DNA of 64,000 nt from Desnuesiella massiliensis (GTDB lineage Bacteria; Bacillota; Clostridia; Clostridiales; Clostridiaceae). The translations under genes were made by a program, and so were the position numbers. Numbering within the stretch: position 1 is the first letter of the stretch; the number at the start of each line of letters is the position of its first letter. Location of the stretch: contig NZ_LN879452.1 of NCBI RefSeq assembly GCF_001403615.1, forward strand, positions 62,001 to 126,000, written 5' to 3'. Shown here piece after piece: positions 1-9,163 of this stretch. A model generated the notes under the pieces. The model saw nothing but the letters and a program-made list of their open reading frames with translations, made no database searches and was not told the origin of the DNA.

Positions 1-4
1 ATAA

Positions 5-466
5 ATGAATAAAGATGTCTTTAGATACGAAGTTATAAACTTAACATATAGCAAAATAAGTGAGGAGAGTATCGTCAGAAAAAGTGCAATATTCTATAAG
101 ATTCATTCGTTAATTTTAGCGTCATTTGCCATATTAATATGTATAAAATATATATATATAAGGTCAGAGTTAATGGCTATTCCGTATATAAGTGTTCTAT
201 TAATTGGTTCAATTGTATATTTTTATAAAAGTAAACTACTTAAGTCTTGTATATGCATAGACAAATATGGTTTTAGATTTTTATTTTCTAAATTAAAATG
301 GTCTGATATAACTAAAATTGAATTAACTGATGATTCAATAGCTTTTCAAACTAAACTTGAATATTATATTTTTAAGTTTGTATATGAAAGTGATAAAGAA
401 AAATTGGAGAAAATACTAAGGTCTAATTTATTTGATTTGGAAAAAAATATTTCAATAAAAATTTAA
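5..466 (+). CDS. small two-helix membrane protein, unknown function
   Basis: A 153-residue protein with no family I can name. Two hydrophobic segments are visible (about residues 31-50 and 54-72). They are followed by a basic, beta-rich cytoplasmic tail with a 'KWSDITKIEL' stretch, which resembles the bacterial PH-like tails of small membrane proteins; that resemblance is only an impression. The ATG is the first after an in-frame TAA at bases 2-4, so the protein is not cut by the window edge, but its ribosome-binding site lies outside. It is followed by a strong bidirectional hairpin and convergent with the signalling operon. Confidence 0.6.
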   Translation: MNKDVFRYEVINLTYSKISEESIVRKSAIFYKIHSLILASFAILICIKYIYIRSELMAIPYISVLLIGSIVYFYKSKLLKSCICIDKYGFRFLFSKLKWSDITKIELTDDSIAFQTKLEYYIFKFVYESDKEKLEKILRSNLFDLEKNISIKI

Positions 467-484
467 ACGAAGCTCAAATTAAAT

Positions 485-533
485 AAAGATATCTCAAAAT
501 CCATATATATGCATTTTGAGATATCTTTTTTAG
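485..533. terminator. bidirectional Rho-independent terminator
   Basis: Arms AAAGATATCTCAAAAT (485-500) and its complement (about 513-528) form a long AT-rich stem flanked by A-rich and T-rich runs. It sits between convergent genes, so it can end transcription from both sides. Confidence 0.85.
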
Positions 534-546
534 TTTAGCTATAAAT

Positions 547-1491
547 TTAATCATCACAACGATAGACATTATTTCCGCCTTTATTTTTTGCCACATACAT
601 TGCTTTATCAGCTTTAAATATAATTTCATCAATAGTTTCACCATCATTAGGGTAGAAGCTGACTCCTATACTTAAGGAGAGTTTTATTTGAATACCATCA
701 AAATTTAAAATTTTGTTATCCTCCTTAGCTAGTCTTAAGGCAACGGCTTTATAATCTTCTAAGCTTTTTAAGTGTGGTAGTAATATTAAAAATTCATCGC
801 CACCAAATCTAGCTACTAAATCACTTTTTCTTGTGCATTTAGTAAGGATTTTAGCAACCTCAACTAAAACCTTATCTCCGATTTTATGGCCATAGGTATC
901 GTTTATACATTTAAATTTATCAACATCAATAAATAACAAGCCTAATAGAGAGTTGTTCCGCTTTGCGTTATCTAGGAATTTTTCTGAAAACTTATAAAAC
1001 AAAGTTCTGTTGGCAAGTCCTGTTAAGCTGTCATAGTAGGCTAAATTTTTAATAGTTTTTTCTTTTTCCTTAAGTTCTTCATTTAGTACATGCAGCTTAT
1101 TAACATGGTCCTTTAGCTGTTCAATCCTAGCAAATTGATTTGTAACATCTATAAATTCTAATAATAAATAAGGCTCGTTATTATTATTTATTTTGCTTAT
1201 TTTTAGATTTAATTGATGTTTACTATTAATTAGTCCCCTATGCATCGCGGCAGAGAAAAACATTTTAAATCCATTTAGAAGTACATTATTTAAGGAACTT
1301 TTGAAATACTCTTTATTTAAACCAGGTAAAACCTCATAGATACTTTTATTTATTGCTTCAGACGAAGAGATTTCAGTTAACTGTTCCATATAGGTGTTCC
1401 ATATTAAAATTTCCAGTTTTTCATTAAGGATGACAATACCTTCATTAACATTATTTAATATATCATATAAAAAATTATTCATATAAACCAT
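547..1491 (-). CDS. PAS-GGDEF diguanylate cyclase
   Basis: Makes the second messenger cyclic di-GMP from two GTP. The N-terminal ~110 residues are PAS-like ('GIVILNEKLEILIWN'), followed by a short coiled segment (about 120-150) and a GGDEF domain. The active-site loop reads FGGDEFLILL and the domain opens with 'DSLTGLANR'. I see no RxxD inhibitory motif just before GGDEF. There are no membrane segments, so it is probably cytoplasmic and senses through PAS. It is the last gene of a leftward operon behind a CheC-like phosphatase and a CheY-like receiver, and overlaps the previous gene by 17 bases. An ATG at 1482 (MNNFLYD) is an alternative start. Confidence 0.88.
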   Translation of the reverse strand: MVYMNNFLYDILNNVNEGIVILNEKLEILIWNTYMEQLTEISSSEAINKSIYEVLPGLNKEYFKSSLNNVLLNGFKMFFSAAMHRGLINSKHQLNLKISKINNNNEPYLLLEFIDVTNQFARIEQLKDHVNKLHVLNEELKEKEKTIKNLAYYDSLTGLANRTLFYKFSEKFLDNAKRNNSLLGLLFIDVDKFKCINDTYGHKIGDKVLVEVAKILTKCTRKSDLVARFGGDEFLILLPHLKSLEDYKAVALRLAKEDNKILNFDGIQIKLSLSIGVSFYPNDGETIDEIIFKADKAMYVAKNKGGNNVYRCDD

Positions 1492-2110
1492 CTTCTATCT
1501 TATCTATTTTTTTTAGCAGCTCATTTAGTGATGTTAAGGTTAAGCTTATTATTATAGCTCCTTCTATTTCTGTGTCGTCAATATTAAAAGTTATATATAA
1601 TAATAGTATGTGCAAATAATCTCTATTTGTAACATCATTTTTAAAATCAATTTTGTCAAAGACCTTTACCTCAGGTAAAGAATAATCTAAATTGATATCA
1701 AGATAATTACTAATTTCACCAATGAGAGAATTTAAAATAATATTTCCGATCTCTTTAACAATATCAAAATCTATATCAGTAAAATTAACATCCTGATAGC
1801 TATCTTCTCCTTCTTGATTTGAGCATAGATTTATAAAAGTTCTCATTTTTTCAGCAGGAAAAATTAAATTTGCTTCACCAGTTAAATTTTCTTTAAAAGA
1901 AATGCTAGATACCATTAAAGCACCATCTAACACTTTAGGGAGATAATTATCTAATTTAAAGTCTCCTTCCTTGGAATCTGCAATTTCGATGTTGGGTACA
2001 TCTAATAATATTTTTTTATTGATTATTTCAGAGAGCATACTGGCGGCTTTTCCTACACTTATATTAAATAATTCCTTTAGAATATCATATCTTAATAACT
2101 TATTATTCAT
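1475..2110 (-). CDS. CheC/CheX-family CheY phosphatase-like protein
   Basis: A 211-residue protein of the CheC/CheX/FliY phosphatase fold. It carries two copies of the family signature E-x2-N-x22-P: E13/N16/P39 and E120/N123/P146. Both are intact, which is the CheC arrangement; CheX has one. The likely role is to dephosphorylate a CheY-type receiver, most obviously the one encoded just upstream, whose stop overlaps this start by 8 bases. No motility genes are nearby, so the substrate may belong to a c-di-GMP circuit instead of the flagellar motor. ATG at 2110 was chosen over TTG at 2119 because AAGGA is properly spaced. Confidence 0.8.
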   Translation of the reverse strand: MNNKLLRYDILKELFNISVGKAASMLSEIINKKILLDVPNIEIADSKEGDFKLDNYLPKVLDGALMVSSISFKENLTGEANLIFPAEKMRTFINLCSNQEGEDSYQDVNFTDIDFDIVKEIGNIILNSLIGEISNYLDINLDYSLPEVKVFDKIDFKNDVTNRDYLHILLLYITFNIDDTEIEGAIIISLTLTSLNELLKKIDKIEDGLYE

Positions 2111-2477
2111 TTCTATCAATCCTTATCACTCCGCAAATGAATATTGCTTTTTCGTCATTAAAGGGTTTATTTAAAAAATATAGTACGCCTAATTGCTCTA
2201 CTTCTTCTCTTACACTCTTTTGTACATCTGCGGAAACCACAACTATTTTTGCCTCACTATGGTACTCCTTAACTAAACTTATCATCTCTTTTCCATTTAA
2301 ATTTGGCATTAATAAGTCAACAAATAAGTAATCTGGATTAATTTCCTTGTACTTTTCATAACCCTCTTGTCCATTATTTGCAAAGTAAAGCTCTAAGTCT
2401 GGTATATATTTCTTCAATAGGTTGGCGGTTATCTTCTGTGAAAAATTAGAGTCATCAACAATTAGAATTTTAATCAT
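2103..2477 (-). CDS. CheY-like single-domain response regulator
   Basis: A 124-residue stand-alone receiver domain. The acidic pocket is in 'ILIVDDS' near the N-terminus, the phospho-acceptor is D54 ('LFVDLLMP'), the switch Ser is in 'IVVVSAD', and the conserved Lys is in 'FLNKPF'. It has no output domain, so it must act by binding a partner, probably the neighbouring CheC-like and GGDEF proteins. It is first in the three-gene leftward operon, with AGGAGG about 9 bases before the ATG. No histidine kinase is adjacent. Confidence 0.9.
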   Translation of the reverse strand: MIKILIVDDSNFSQKITANLLKKYIPDLELYFANNGQEGYEKYKEINPDYLFVDLLMPNLNGKEMISLVKEYHSEAKIVVVSADVQKSVREEVEQLGVLYFLNKPFNDEKAIFICGVIRIDRNE

Positions 2478-2794
2478 AATAAATCCTCCTAATTATTACA
2501 AAATTTTTTGTAATAATACATTATAAAAAATAGATGTGGGCATAAAATATGCTCTTAATGAAGTCATTTCCCTATATATTTACAAATTATATTAATTTAT
2601 TATAACATATTACATATAATTACTAAATGTTTTAAAAGAACTTATTAAAAATTATATATATATATTTTGACAATATATGATTGACTATTTTTGCAGCTGT
2701 CTCATAGCCTTGGAGAGCATTAAAAAAGTGGAGCTATAATTACTACAGTTCCACAGAATTATTAGACTTATTATATTAAAGATTAGAAGGTTTT
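2478..2794. other. intergenic: promoter region and terminator
   Basis: This 317-base gap has no credible ORF. It holds the upstream region of the leftward cheY-like operon and, near 2722-2755, the terminator of the sigma/anti-sigma operon. The remainder is AT-rich with no repeat or structured RNA I can recognise. Confidence 0.5.
2722..2755 (-). terminator. terminator of the sigma/anti-sigma operon
   Basis: On the minus strand a GTGGAACT / AGCTCCAC hairpin is followed directly by TTTTTT. Confidence 0.8.
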
Positions 2795-3751
2795 CTAGTA
2801 TTTATTTGTAACTACACCTAGAGATGAAGTTCTAATATGAGGATTATCTATGAGTGATTTAAGTTCTTCTTTAGTACCATACACAATAACTCCTAAAATA
2901 GGCACTTTTTCTGGATCTGTATAACCTTTATCCATAAGCTCTTTGTACACATCAGCATACATCTTAAGATGGGTGTTTTTTAAATTATCTAAGAGTTCAT
3001 TATAGCCAAATTTTACTTCATGTTCCGATAAATATCCTCCAGGAGTATTTATACCTAATGCCTCTCTTTCACTTATATATGGATTGTCATAAAGATTATC
3101 TCTAAGCTGTAGTTTTTTTGTTTCCTCTTTAAAGGCGTCTATCCAAAGCCAAGACACTTTTACGTTAGGAATTATTTTACTAATTTCCATATAGTTATAA
3201 GGCTTATCAAAGGATAAGGCCATTTCTATAATTTTATCATTTGAAATATTGTTTAGCTCTTTTAAATCGTTTTTTAATTTTTTGAAGGATTTACTTGGAG
3301 GAGCAAATTCCATCTTTCTATAGCCATTAGACCAATAGTTAACATGAATAGTAGTATTATCATCTAAAGTTCCTCCGGAGCCGCCCCTAACTATGGCATA
3401 CATAGGGATTTTAAAATATCCAAAGGCAGTAGTTCCTTCTTCCAAGATAATCGGTTTATTACCTATACTTCTAGCCAATACATAATTATTTATTCCACCT
3501 AGGACACCAAGGATATCATTAGATTTAGAAATATAACCATTAGGAACCGTTAGTTTTATAAAATTTTCCTGAAACTCATAATTTTTTTTGCCTAATTTCA
3601 TGAATACCTTAAAGTTTATAATAATACAGCCTATTATAATTAAAAGTGATATAGATATTATTTTTATAAAGGTTTTAGTTTTGCTTTTTTTAATAGCTTT
3701 TTTTAATTTATTATCATCAAAAATATCCTCTAGTGATTTATTGTTCTCCAT
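2795..3751 (-). CDS. anti-sigma factor, single-pass membrane
   Basis: A 318-residue regulator with a cytoplasmic N-terminus (about 1-27), one strong transmembrane helix (about residues 29-48, 'IKIISISLLIIIGCIIINFK') and a ~270-residue extracellular domain. This matches the Firmicute Sigma_reg_N/Sigma_reg_C anti-sigma layout. The likely role is to hold the ECF sigma factor encoded immediately upstream and release it on an envelope signal. Its start overlaps the end of the sigma gene by 14 bases, so the two are probably translationally coupled. The signal cannot be read from the sequence. Confidence 0.8.
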   Translation of the reverse strand: MENNKSLEDIFDDNKLKKAIKKSKTKTFIKIISISLLIIIGCIIINFKVFMKLGKKNYEFQENFIKLTVPNGYISKSNDILGVLGGINNYVLARSIGNKPIILEEGTTAFGYFKIPMYAIVRGGSGGTLDDNTTIHVNYWSNGYRKMEFAPPSKSFKKLKNDLKELNNISNDKIIEMALSFDKPYNYMEISKIIPNVKVSWLWIDAFKEETKKLQLRDNLYDNPYISEREALGINTPGGYLSEHEVKFGYNELLDNLKNTHLKMYADVYKELMDKGYTDPEKVPILGVIVYGTKEELKSLIDNPHIRTSSLGVVTNKY

Positions 3752-4250
3752 ATTTATCCCTCCAAATCTCCTTAAACATATTTCTAGCTCTATATAGATA
3801 GGTTTTAATCATGTCTTCAGAAAGCCCCAGTAATCTGCTTATTTCTTTATAGCTGAGTTCTAGTTCATATTTTAGAATTAATAGGGTTCTAGATTCTTCC
3901 TTTAAGCTGTTTAAACATTGAGTTATAGCCTCAGACTTTTCTTTTGATAGCAGGCCTTGCTCCAAATTTTCCTCTAATATTAAATTTGCATATAATACTT
4001 CCTCAGAAATATTTAAATCTAACACATAAGACCTTTTCTTAATTTTATTTTTATAGTTATTAATAGATACCTTAAACAGCCAGGAGGACAGATTGTTAAT
4101 AGAAACTCCCTCCATATACTCTAGAGCTTTTATAAAACTATCTTGAACTATGTCTTCTGCATCTTCTTTTGGGCACCCACATTTTATAAGATATTTATAT
4201 ATGATTTTTGATTGACTTTTGTATAGCTCTAGCAATAAATCCTTGTTCAT
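3738..4250 (-). CDS. ECF-type RNA polymerase sigma factor (sigma-70 family)
   Basis: 170 residues, normal for a group 4 sigma factor. Region 2 contains 'DAEDIVQDSFIKALEYM' (about 30-50). Region 4 contains the helix-turn-helix 'LSYKEISRLLGLSEDMIKTY' (about 131-150), followed by 'LYRARNMFKEIW'. It directs RNA polymerase to a stress or envelope regulon and is controlled by the membrane anti-sigma factor encoded directly downstream. Such pairs usually autoregulate; I could not identify a promoter motif with confidence. Confidence 0.9.
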   Translation of the reverse strand: MNKDLLLELYKSQSKIIYKYLIKCGCPKEDAEDIVQDSFIKALEYMEGVSINNLSSWLFKVSINNYKNKIKKRSYVLDLNISEEVLYANLILEENLEQGLLSKEKSEAITQCLNSLKEESRTLLILKYELELSYKEISRLLGLSEDMIKTYLYRARNMFKEIWRDKYGEQ

Positions 4251-4355
4251 ATTTAATTCCTTTCAAAACCTATTAAAACCCTATATATTAATAAGACAAT
4301 TTAAAATGAGAAATGTAAACAAATATTATAAAAATATTTTTAATGCTCAAAATTG

Positions 4356-4397
4356 TAGGCTGCCCCTTAGCTTTTGATAATGCTGAGGAGCAGCCTA
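4356..4397 (-). terminator. hairpin downstream of nagZ
   Basis: A GC-rich stem (AGGCTGCTCCTCAGC pairing with GCTAAGGGGCAGCCT) lies just past the nagZ-like stop. The following T-run is short, so it may act as an RNA-stabilising hairpin or a weak terminator. Confidence 0.55.
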
Positions 4398-4411
4398 AAA
4401 AGGAGATAATT

Positions 4412-5653
4412 TTATTTAATATTTAATGTGCTTTTAATCTTTTGATTTATTGAGGGTATATCTATAGATTGAACAATATCATCTTTTAAATTATATTTAT
4501 TCTTAAGTTTTAAAATTCTATAGAGCTTTTCATCAATTTCCTCCATAGGAAGGTTGCCATTTTCTATGGATTTTTTTATATTATCAATAACCTTTATTTG
4601 ATTATTATAATCATGGCATACGAGAATAATATCAGTTCCGGCCTTTAAGGACGTTACAGCGGCCTCTTCTATTTTAAAATTCTTCATTACAGCTCCCATA
4701 GTCATATCATCTGTTATAACCACTCCATTAAAGTTTAAATCCTTCCTTAGAATATCTGTAATAACAGTCTTAGAAAAGGATGCGGGGCTCTTATCATCAA
4801 TTTTAGGTAATAGAATATGAGCAACCATTATCATATCAGCTCCATTATCTATGGCTTCTTTAAAGGGAACTAGTTCGAAGCTTTTTAAACGGCTTAGTGT
4901 GTTATTTACCACTGGAAGACCGATATGAGAATCTACAGAGGTATCTCCATGACCAGGAAAATGTTTTATTACAGGTATAACTTTCTCCTTTTGAATTCCC
5001 TTCATGGTTTCTAAGCCTAATTTACTAACCAGCTTTTCATTAGCGCCGAAAGCTCTATCTCCAATTACAGGATTTTTAGCATTGCTGTTTATATCTAATA
5101 CCGGAGCAAAATCCATGTTTAAGCCAAAGCTTTTTAGCTCTTTACCTAATATAGTACCTATATCATAAGATAATTGAGAATTATTAAACTGTCCAATATA
5201 TTTGCTGCTAGGGAGCTTAACGAACTCCTTAGGCATCCTTGTGACCCTTCCCCCTTCTTCATCTATGCTTAAGAATAGAGGAGCTTTATTGATTAAATTA
5301 GATTGCTTTAAAGAATTAATTAGAGAAAGCATCTGCTTTGCATCCTTTATATTTTTTTCAAATAATATAAAGCCGCCTACCTTATACTTCTCAACCATTT
5401 CCTTTGAGTGAGCATTATTTGTGTATTCATCTAGTCCAACCATTACTAATTGACCTGCTTTTTCCTCTAGGGTCATAGTTTTAATTTTCTCTTTTAATTC
5501 ATCTACTTTGGGTTCTTCTACTACCTTTTCTTCGGGAGTAGTGGGCTTATTATCAATTGGGCTATTTTTATTATCCTTTTTAAAATCAGTACAGGCTGAT
5601 AAATGAAGCATAGTAAATAGGGATATGGAAAGTAATAATATTTTTTTGAGCAA
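4412..5653 (-). CDS. nagZ: beta-N-acetylhexosaminidase lipoprotein, GH3 (NagZ-like)
   Basis: Removes N-acetylglucosamine from cell-wall muropeptides. The signal peptide ends in a lipobox (LSAC, about residue 18-21), so it is anchored outside the membrane. The GH3 barrel spans about residues 50-380. The NagZ signature 'KHFPGHGDTSVDSH' carries the Asp/His acid-base pair, and 'VVITDDMTMGA' carries the catalytic Asp nucleophile. At 413 residues it is a single-barrel form without the C-terminal domain of Bacillus NagZ. It is monocistronic. The start is a TTG with a modest upstream purine stretch. Confidence 0.9.
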   Translation of the reverse strand: MLKKILLLSISLFTMLHLSACTDFKKDNKNSPIDNKPTTPEEKVVEEPKVDELKEKIKTMTLEEKAGQLVMVGLDEYTNNAHSKEMVEKYKVGGFILFEKNIKDAKQMLSLINSLKQSNLINKAPLFLSIDEEGGRVTRMPKEFVKLPSSKYIGQFNNSQLSYDIGTILGKELKSFGLNMDFAPVLDINSNAKNPVIGDRAFGANEKLVSKLGLETMKGIQKEKVIPVIKHFPGHGDTSVDSHIGLPVVNNTLSRLKSFELVPFKEAIDNGADMIMVAHILLPKIDDKSPASFSKTVITDILRKDLNFNGVVITDDMTMGAVMKNFKIEEAAVTSLKAGTDIILVCHDYNNQIKVIDNIKKSIENGNLPMEEIDEKLYRILKLKNKYNLKDDIVQSIDIPSINQKIKSTLNIK

Positions 5654-5884
5654 GGTAACACCAGCTTTCTATTAGTTTATATATCTAATATTTTATACCT
5701 AATACAAACAAAAAATTTACAAAATAATTACAAATAGCTTAATAATAGAACATTAATTTTATATCTGAAAATCAGAGTTCCTTAGTAATAAAAATGGATA
5801 TTTTCAAATATAAATTTAAGGAATAAAGGTGTGTATTTTAATGTAATAGTATATGAACCTTTAAAGTATTAAGGAGGTAATTTT

Positions 5885-6829
5885 GTGATAAAGGTGGATA
5901 TTGTCTCTGGTTTTTTAGGTGCAGGAAAAACTACCCTTATAAAAAAGCTTATAAAAGAGGCATTACATAAGGAAAAAATAGCAATTATAGAAAATGAGTT
6001 CGGAGAGATCGGCATAGATGGTTCTATACTTAAACAATACAATTTAGATGTAAAAGAAATAAATGCAGGCTGTATATGTTGTAGTATACAAGGGGATTTT
6101 AAGAAGGCTTTAATAGAGATTATTGATAGATATAAACCTGAAAGAATTGTTATAGAACCTTCAGGAGTAGCCAAGCTTTCTGAGGTAATAGAGGTAGTTA
6201 AAGCTAAAGAGCTAATAAATATGTTAAAGCTAAATATGGTCATTACCGTAGTAGATGTGTTAAAGTATAGGGCTTACATTAATAATTTTTTGGAGTTCTA
6301 TAAGGATCAAGTAATTAGTGCGAAAACCATAGTTTTAAGCAGAACACAGAATTTAGATAATAAAAAGATTACGGATATATATGAGGAAATAAGAAGGTTA
6401 AATAGTAAAGGGAATATCATAACTACGCCTTGGTCAAGTATTGGTTCTGATAAAATAATTGAAATTAGTGAAGGTAAGGATGAAGGCATAGTAAATAAAA
6501 AAATAAATATATTAAAGGGAAGTTTAGCCTTTAAAAGTATGACTCATAGAACTTCAGAGGTTTTTGAAAACTGGTCTGTAGAAACGCCAAAAAAATTTAC
6601 TAAGGAAGCGCTTATAGATATACTCTATAAATTAAAGAATGAAAAGTCCTTTGGTGTAGTTTTAAGAGCAAAAGGAATAGTTCAGCTAAAGGATGATAAT
6701 TGGGTTCAATTTGATTATGTTCCTGATGAAATGGGTCTTCAAACCATTGAGGCTGATTACTCAGGAAGACTTTGCGTTATAGGTAGCCGTTTAAATAGAG
6801 ATAATATTAAAAATTTATTTTTAAGCTAG
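5885..6829 (+). CDS. CobW/COG0523-family GTPase, probable metal chaperone
   Basis: A 314-residue G3E GTPase. It has the P-loop 'GFLGAGKTT' (residues ~9-17), the family metal-binding motif 'GCICCS' (CxCC, about 60-65), 'IEPSGVA', and a C-terminal CobW_C domain. COG0523 proteins deliver or store Zn, Co or Fe, often under Zur control. GTG at 5885 was chosen because AAGGAGG precedes it. It heads a tight run of four genes (gaps of 5, 2 and -4 bases) with a second CobW and two membrane proteins. No clear Zur box is visible upstream, so the metal is undecided. Confidence 0.87.
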   Translation: MIKVDIVSGFLGAGKTTLIKKLIKEALHKEKIAIIENEFGEIGIDGSILKQYNLDVKEINAGCICCSIQGDFKKALIEIIDRYKPERIVIEPSGVAKLSEVIEVVKAKELINMLKLNMVITVVDVLKYRAYINNFLEFYKDQVISAKTIVLSRTQNLDNKKITDIYEEIRRLNSKGNIITTPWSSIGSDKIIEISEGKDEGIVNKKINILKGSLAFKSMTHRTSEVFENWSVETPKKFTKEALIDILYKLKNEKSFGVVLRAKGIVQLKDDNWVQFDYVPDEMGLQTIEADYSGRLCVIGSRLNRDNIKNLFLS

Positions 6830-6834
6830 AAAGA

Positions 6835-7464
6835 GTGGAGGATATGAGAACAGAAATTGAAATTGTTACAGGGTTTTTAGGAGCAGGAAAGACAGGATTT
6901 ATAGTGGAGTTCTTAAAGATATCTAAACTTCCAAAAGAAAAAGTCTTAGTGATACAAATGGAGCAGGGAGAAAAACTTTTAAATTTTAGAAATAAAAGCT
7001 TTGGCTTAATTGTAAAGTCTTATAATATAGAAGAATTAACAGAAAGCAAGTTGAATTTTTTAATTACATTACACAAACCTCATAGAATTATCTTCGAGTT
7101 TAATGGTACAGCAAATTTGGAAGTTTTATTTAAGCTTATTAATTCAAAGGAGTTAAAAGCAAAGACTTTTGTAGGCGGCATATATAATGTGATAGAAGCT
7201 TCAACTTTTGATATATTCATAAGGAATATACCTCATTTGCTAATACCCTTCATAATTAAGAGCAACTTAATTTTATTAACTAATTTTAAAGGCATTAAAG
7301 AGGAGGATATTGAAAGGATTCAGCTTAAGATAAAAGAAATCAATAACAGAGCTTTTATATTAGTATTAGAGGATTATTGCAATTTAGAAACGGGTATGAA
7401 AAAACTAAACATTTTAGATAAAGGAATATTGAAGAATTTAAAAGTAATGATTAGTGAGGGATAG
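6835..7464 (+). CDS. short CobW-like GTPase lacking the CxCC motif
   Basis: 209 residues. It keeps the P-loop 'GFLGAGKT', but the CxCC metal motif of its upstream neighbour is absent and the protein ends before a CobW_C domain. This suggests a paralogue specialised for GTP binding or for interaction with the longer protein or the permease; that role is inference. The start is either GTG 6835 or ATG 6844. GGAGG lies only 2 bases from the ATG, so neither is ideal. It is in the same operon as the permease and its partner. Confidence 0.75.
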   Translation: MEDMRTEIEIVTGFLGAGKTGFIVEFLKISKLPKEKVLVIQMEQGEKLLNFRNKSFGLIVKSYNIEELTESKLNFLITLHKPHRIIFEFNGTANLEVLFKLINSKELKAKTFVGGIYNVIEASTFDIFIRNIPHLLIPFIIKSNLILLTNFKGIKEEDIERIQLKIKEINNRAFILVLEDYCNLETGMKKLNILDKGILKNLKVMISEG

Positions 7465-7466
7465 AA

Positions 7467-8387
7467 TTGAGCTTAAATTTAAGCAATTTTTTTACTATAT
7501 TTATAAGTATTGTTTTAGAGGCACTGCCCTTTATAATATTGGGGTCTTTCTTGTCGGCTCTTATTCAAATATTTGTTTCAGAGGAAACCATAGCTAAAAT
7601 AGTGCCTAAGAATAAAGTTCTTGGATGTGTTATAGCGGCTATGACAGGATTGATATTTCCAGTATGTGAATGTGCCATAGTTCCCATTGCAAGAAGACTA
7701 ATTAAAAAAGGAGTGCCCATAGGTATAGCTACTACCTTTATGATATCAGTACCTATTGTTAATCCGGTGGTATTATTATCTACTTATTATGCTTTTAATT
7801 ATAATATTAATATGGTAATTATAAGGGGGATAGGAGGATTCCTAGGGGCTGTAGCAGTGGGTATTTTGATTGAAGCTTTCACCTGCAATGGTAATATTAT
7901 AAAGAATAATAACGTATATACTCATGACTACGATTGTAGTTGTGGATGTAATATTTCCTACGATAATTCAAAGTTTGCGCAGATATTATCCCATGCCAGC
8001 AGAGAGCTTTATGATATAGGAAAGCTTTTAATATTAGGGGCCGGTATTTCGGCAGCTTTTCAAATTTTTATACCAAGAAGCTTTATCAATACTTTTGGAC
8101 AAGATAGAATAATATCCGTATTAATTATGATGTTATTTGCTTTTGTAATCTCTTTATGTTCTGAAGCAGATGCATTTATAGCAGCTAGTTTTACTAATAT
8201 GTTTTCCTTAGGTGCTATTTCATCCTTTTTAATTTTAGGTCCTATGATAGACATTAAAAATACATTGATTTTATCCTACTCTTTTAAAAAGAGTTATATT
8301 ATAAAGCTACTGATTTTCGTGTTTATTTTATGTTTTATAATTGGAGAAATAGTAAATGTACTTAATGGATTGGGGATGATAACATGA
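7467..8387 (+). CDS. permease, DUF318/YraQ family
   Basis: A 306-residue polytopic membrane protein with about eight hydrophobic segments and the family signature 'PVCECAIVPIARRLIKKGVP' near residues 62-81. Relatives include YraQ/ArsP-type permeases and the YcgR type associated with zinc-regulated CobW genes. A His/Cys-rich loop 'HDYDCSCGCN' (about 153-162) lies between helices and could bind metal. The TTG start has GAGGGA at a good distance. Its stop overlaps the next gene by 4 bases, consistent with a two-subunit complex. Confidence 0.83.
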   Translation: MSLNLSNFFTIFISIVLEALPFIILGSFLSALIQIFVSEETIAKIVPKNKVLGCVIAAMTGLIFPVCECAIVPIARRLIKKGVPIGIATTFMISVPIVNPVVLLSTYYAFNYNINMVIIRGIGGFLGAVAVGILIEAFTCNGNIIKNNNVYTHDYDCSCGCNISYDNSKFAQILSHASRELYDIGKLLILGAGISAAFQIFIPRSFINTFGQDRIISVLIMMLFAFVISLCSEADAFIAASFTNMFSLGAISSFLILGPMIDIKNTLILSYSFKKSYIIKLLIFVFILCFIIGEIVNVLNGLGMIT

Positions 8388-9121
8388 AGAGATTTAATAT
8401 AAACGAATTTATATGGTTTTTAATCTTATTTAGCTTTACATTGTTTCTAAGTTATATCCTTTATACTGGAAAATTGAGCATTTTTATTCATCCTAAAATG
8501 CATAAAAATATAATTTATACTATTTTAGCTCTAAGCTTGATTACTGTATTTCAATTCACTAAAGTATTTACAATAAAGAGAAATGAGCCATTAAAGAGCG
8601 GATATTTACTATTTATTATATTTTTATTAGGAGGAATTGCAGTTTCTTATTCCGGAGGGTTGAATTCTGGAGTTGCTAAAAACAGAGAAATATCCTTAAA
8701 TTTTTCAAATCTTAATAATAGAAATATGAAAAATTTTAGGATGAATGAAGATAAGATAGTACTTAAAGAAGAAAATTATGTGGATACTATACTTTCTATA
8801 AATAATGACCTTGAGAAATTTAAGGGAAAGCATATTGTTATGGAAGGTTTTGTGTATAGAGATAATAATATAAAAGAGAATCATTTTATTACGGGGCGGT
8901 TTACTGTAGCTTGTTGTGCAGCGGATGCTCAGGTTATAGGAATGATATGCAGTTGGAATAAAACTAATACTCTCAATAATGATATTTGGGTTAGGGTGGA
9001 AGGAGTAATTGATTCTGGTATATACTATAATAGTATTAGTAAAACTACAGAGGAGAAACCTGTTATACTAATAAATAAGGTAGAGGAGATAAGCAAGCCG
9101 GAAAATCCTTATATTTATTAG
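8384..9121 (+). CDS. TIGR03943-family membrane protein, permease partner
   Basis: 245 residues, with two or three N-terminal transmembrane segments (about 10-28, 39-55, 67-85) and an extracytoplasmic C-terminal domain containing 'FTVACCAADAQVIGM'. That layout is the TIGR03943 (YcgQ-type) family, which is encoded beside YraQ/YcgR permeases. The likely role is the second subunit of the permease system. Translation is coupled to the permease (ATGA overlap). The substrate is unknown; the CobW neighbours point to a metal or metal-linked cargo. Confidence 0.8.
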   Translation: MKRFNINEFIWFLILFSFTLFLSYILYTGKLSIFIHPKMHKNIIYTILALSLITVFQFTKVFTIKRNEPLKSGYLLFIIFLLGGIAVSYSGGLNSGVAKNREISLNFSNLNNRNMKNFRMNEDKIVLKEENYVDTILSINNDLEKFKGKHIVMEGFVYRDNNIKENHFITGRFTVACCAADAQVIGMICSWNKTNTLNNDIWVRVEGVIDSGIYYNSISKTTEEKPVILINKVEEISKPENPYIY

Positions 9122-9163
9122 TTTGAGATTTTTAAAGGTTTAACTAAAGAAAGGAGAACAGCC

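Noticed and set aside
5869..6243. A 124-codon minus-strand frame opposite the first CobW gene
   Set aside because: The plus-strand frame has unmistakable GTPase motifs; this is its shadow.
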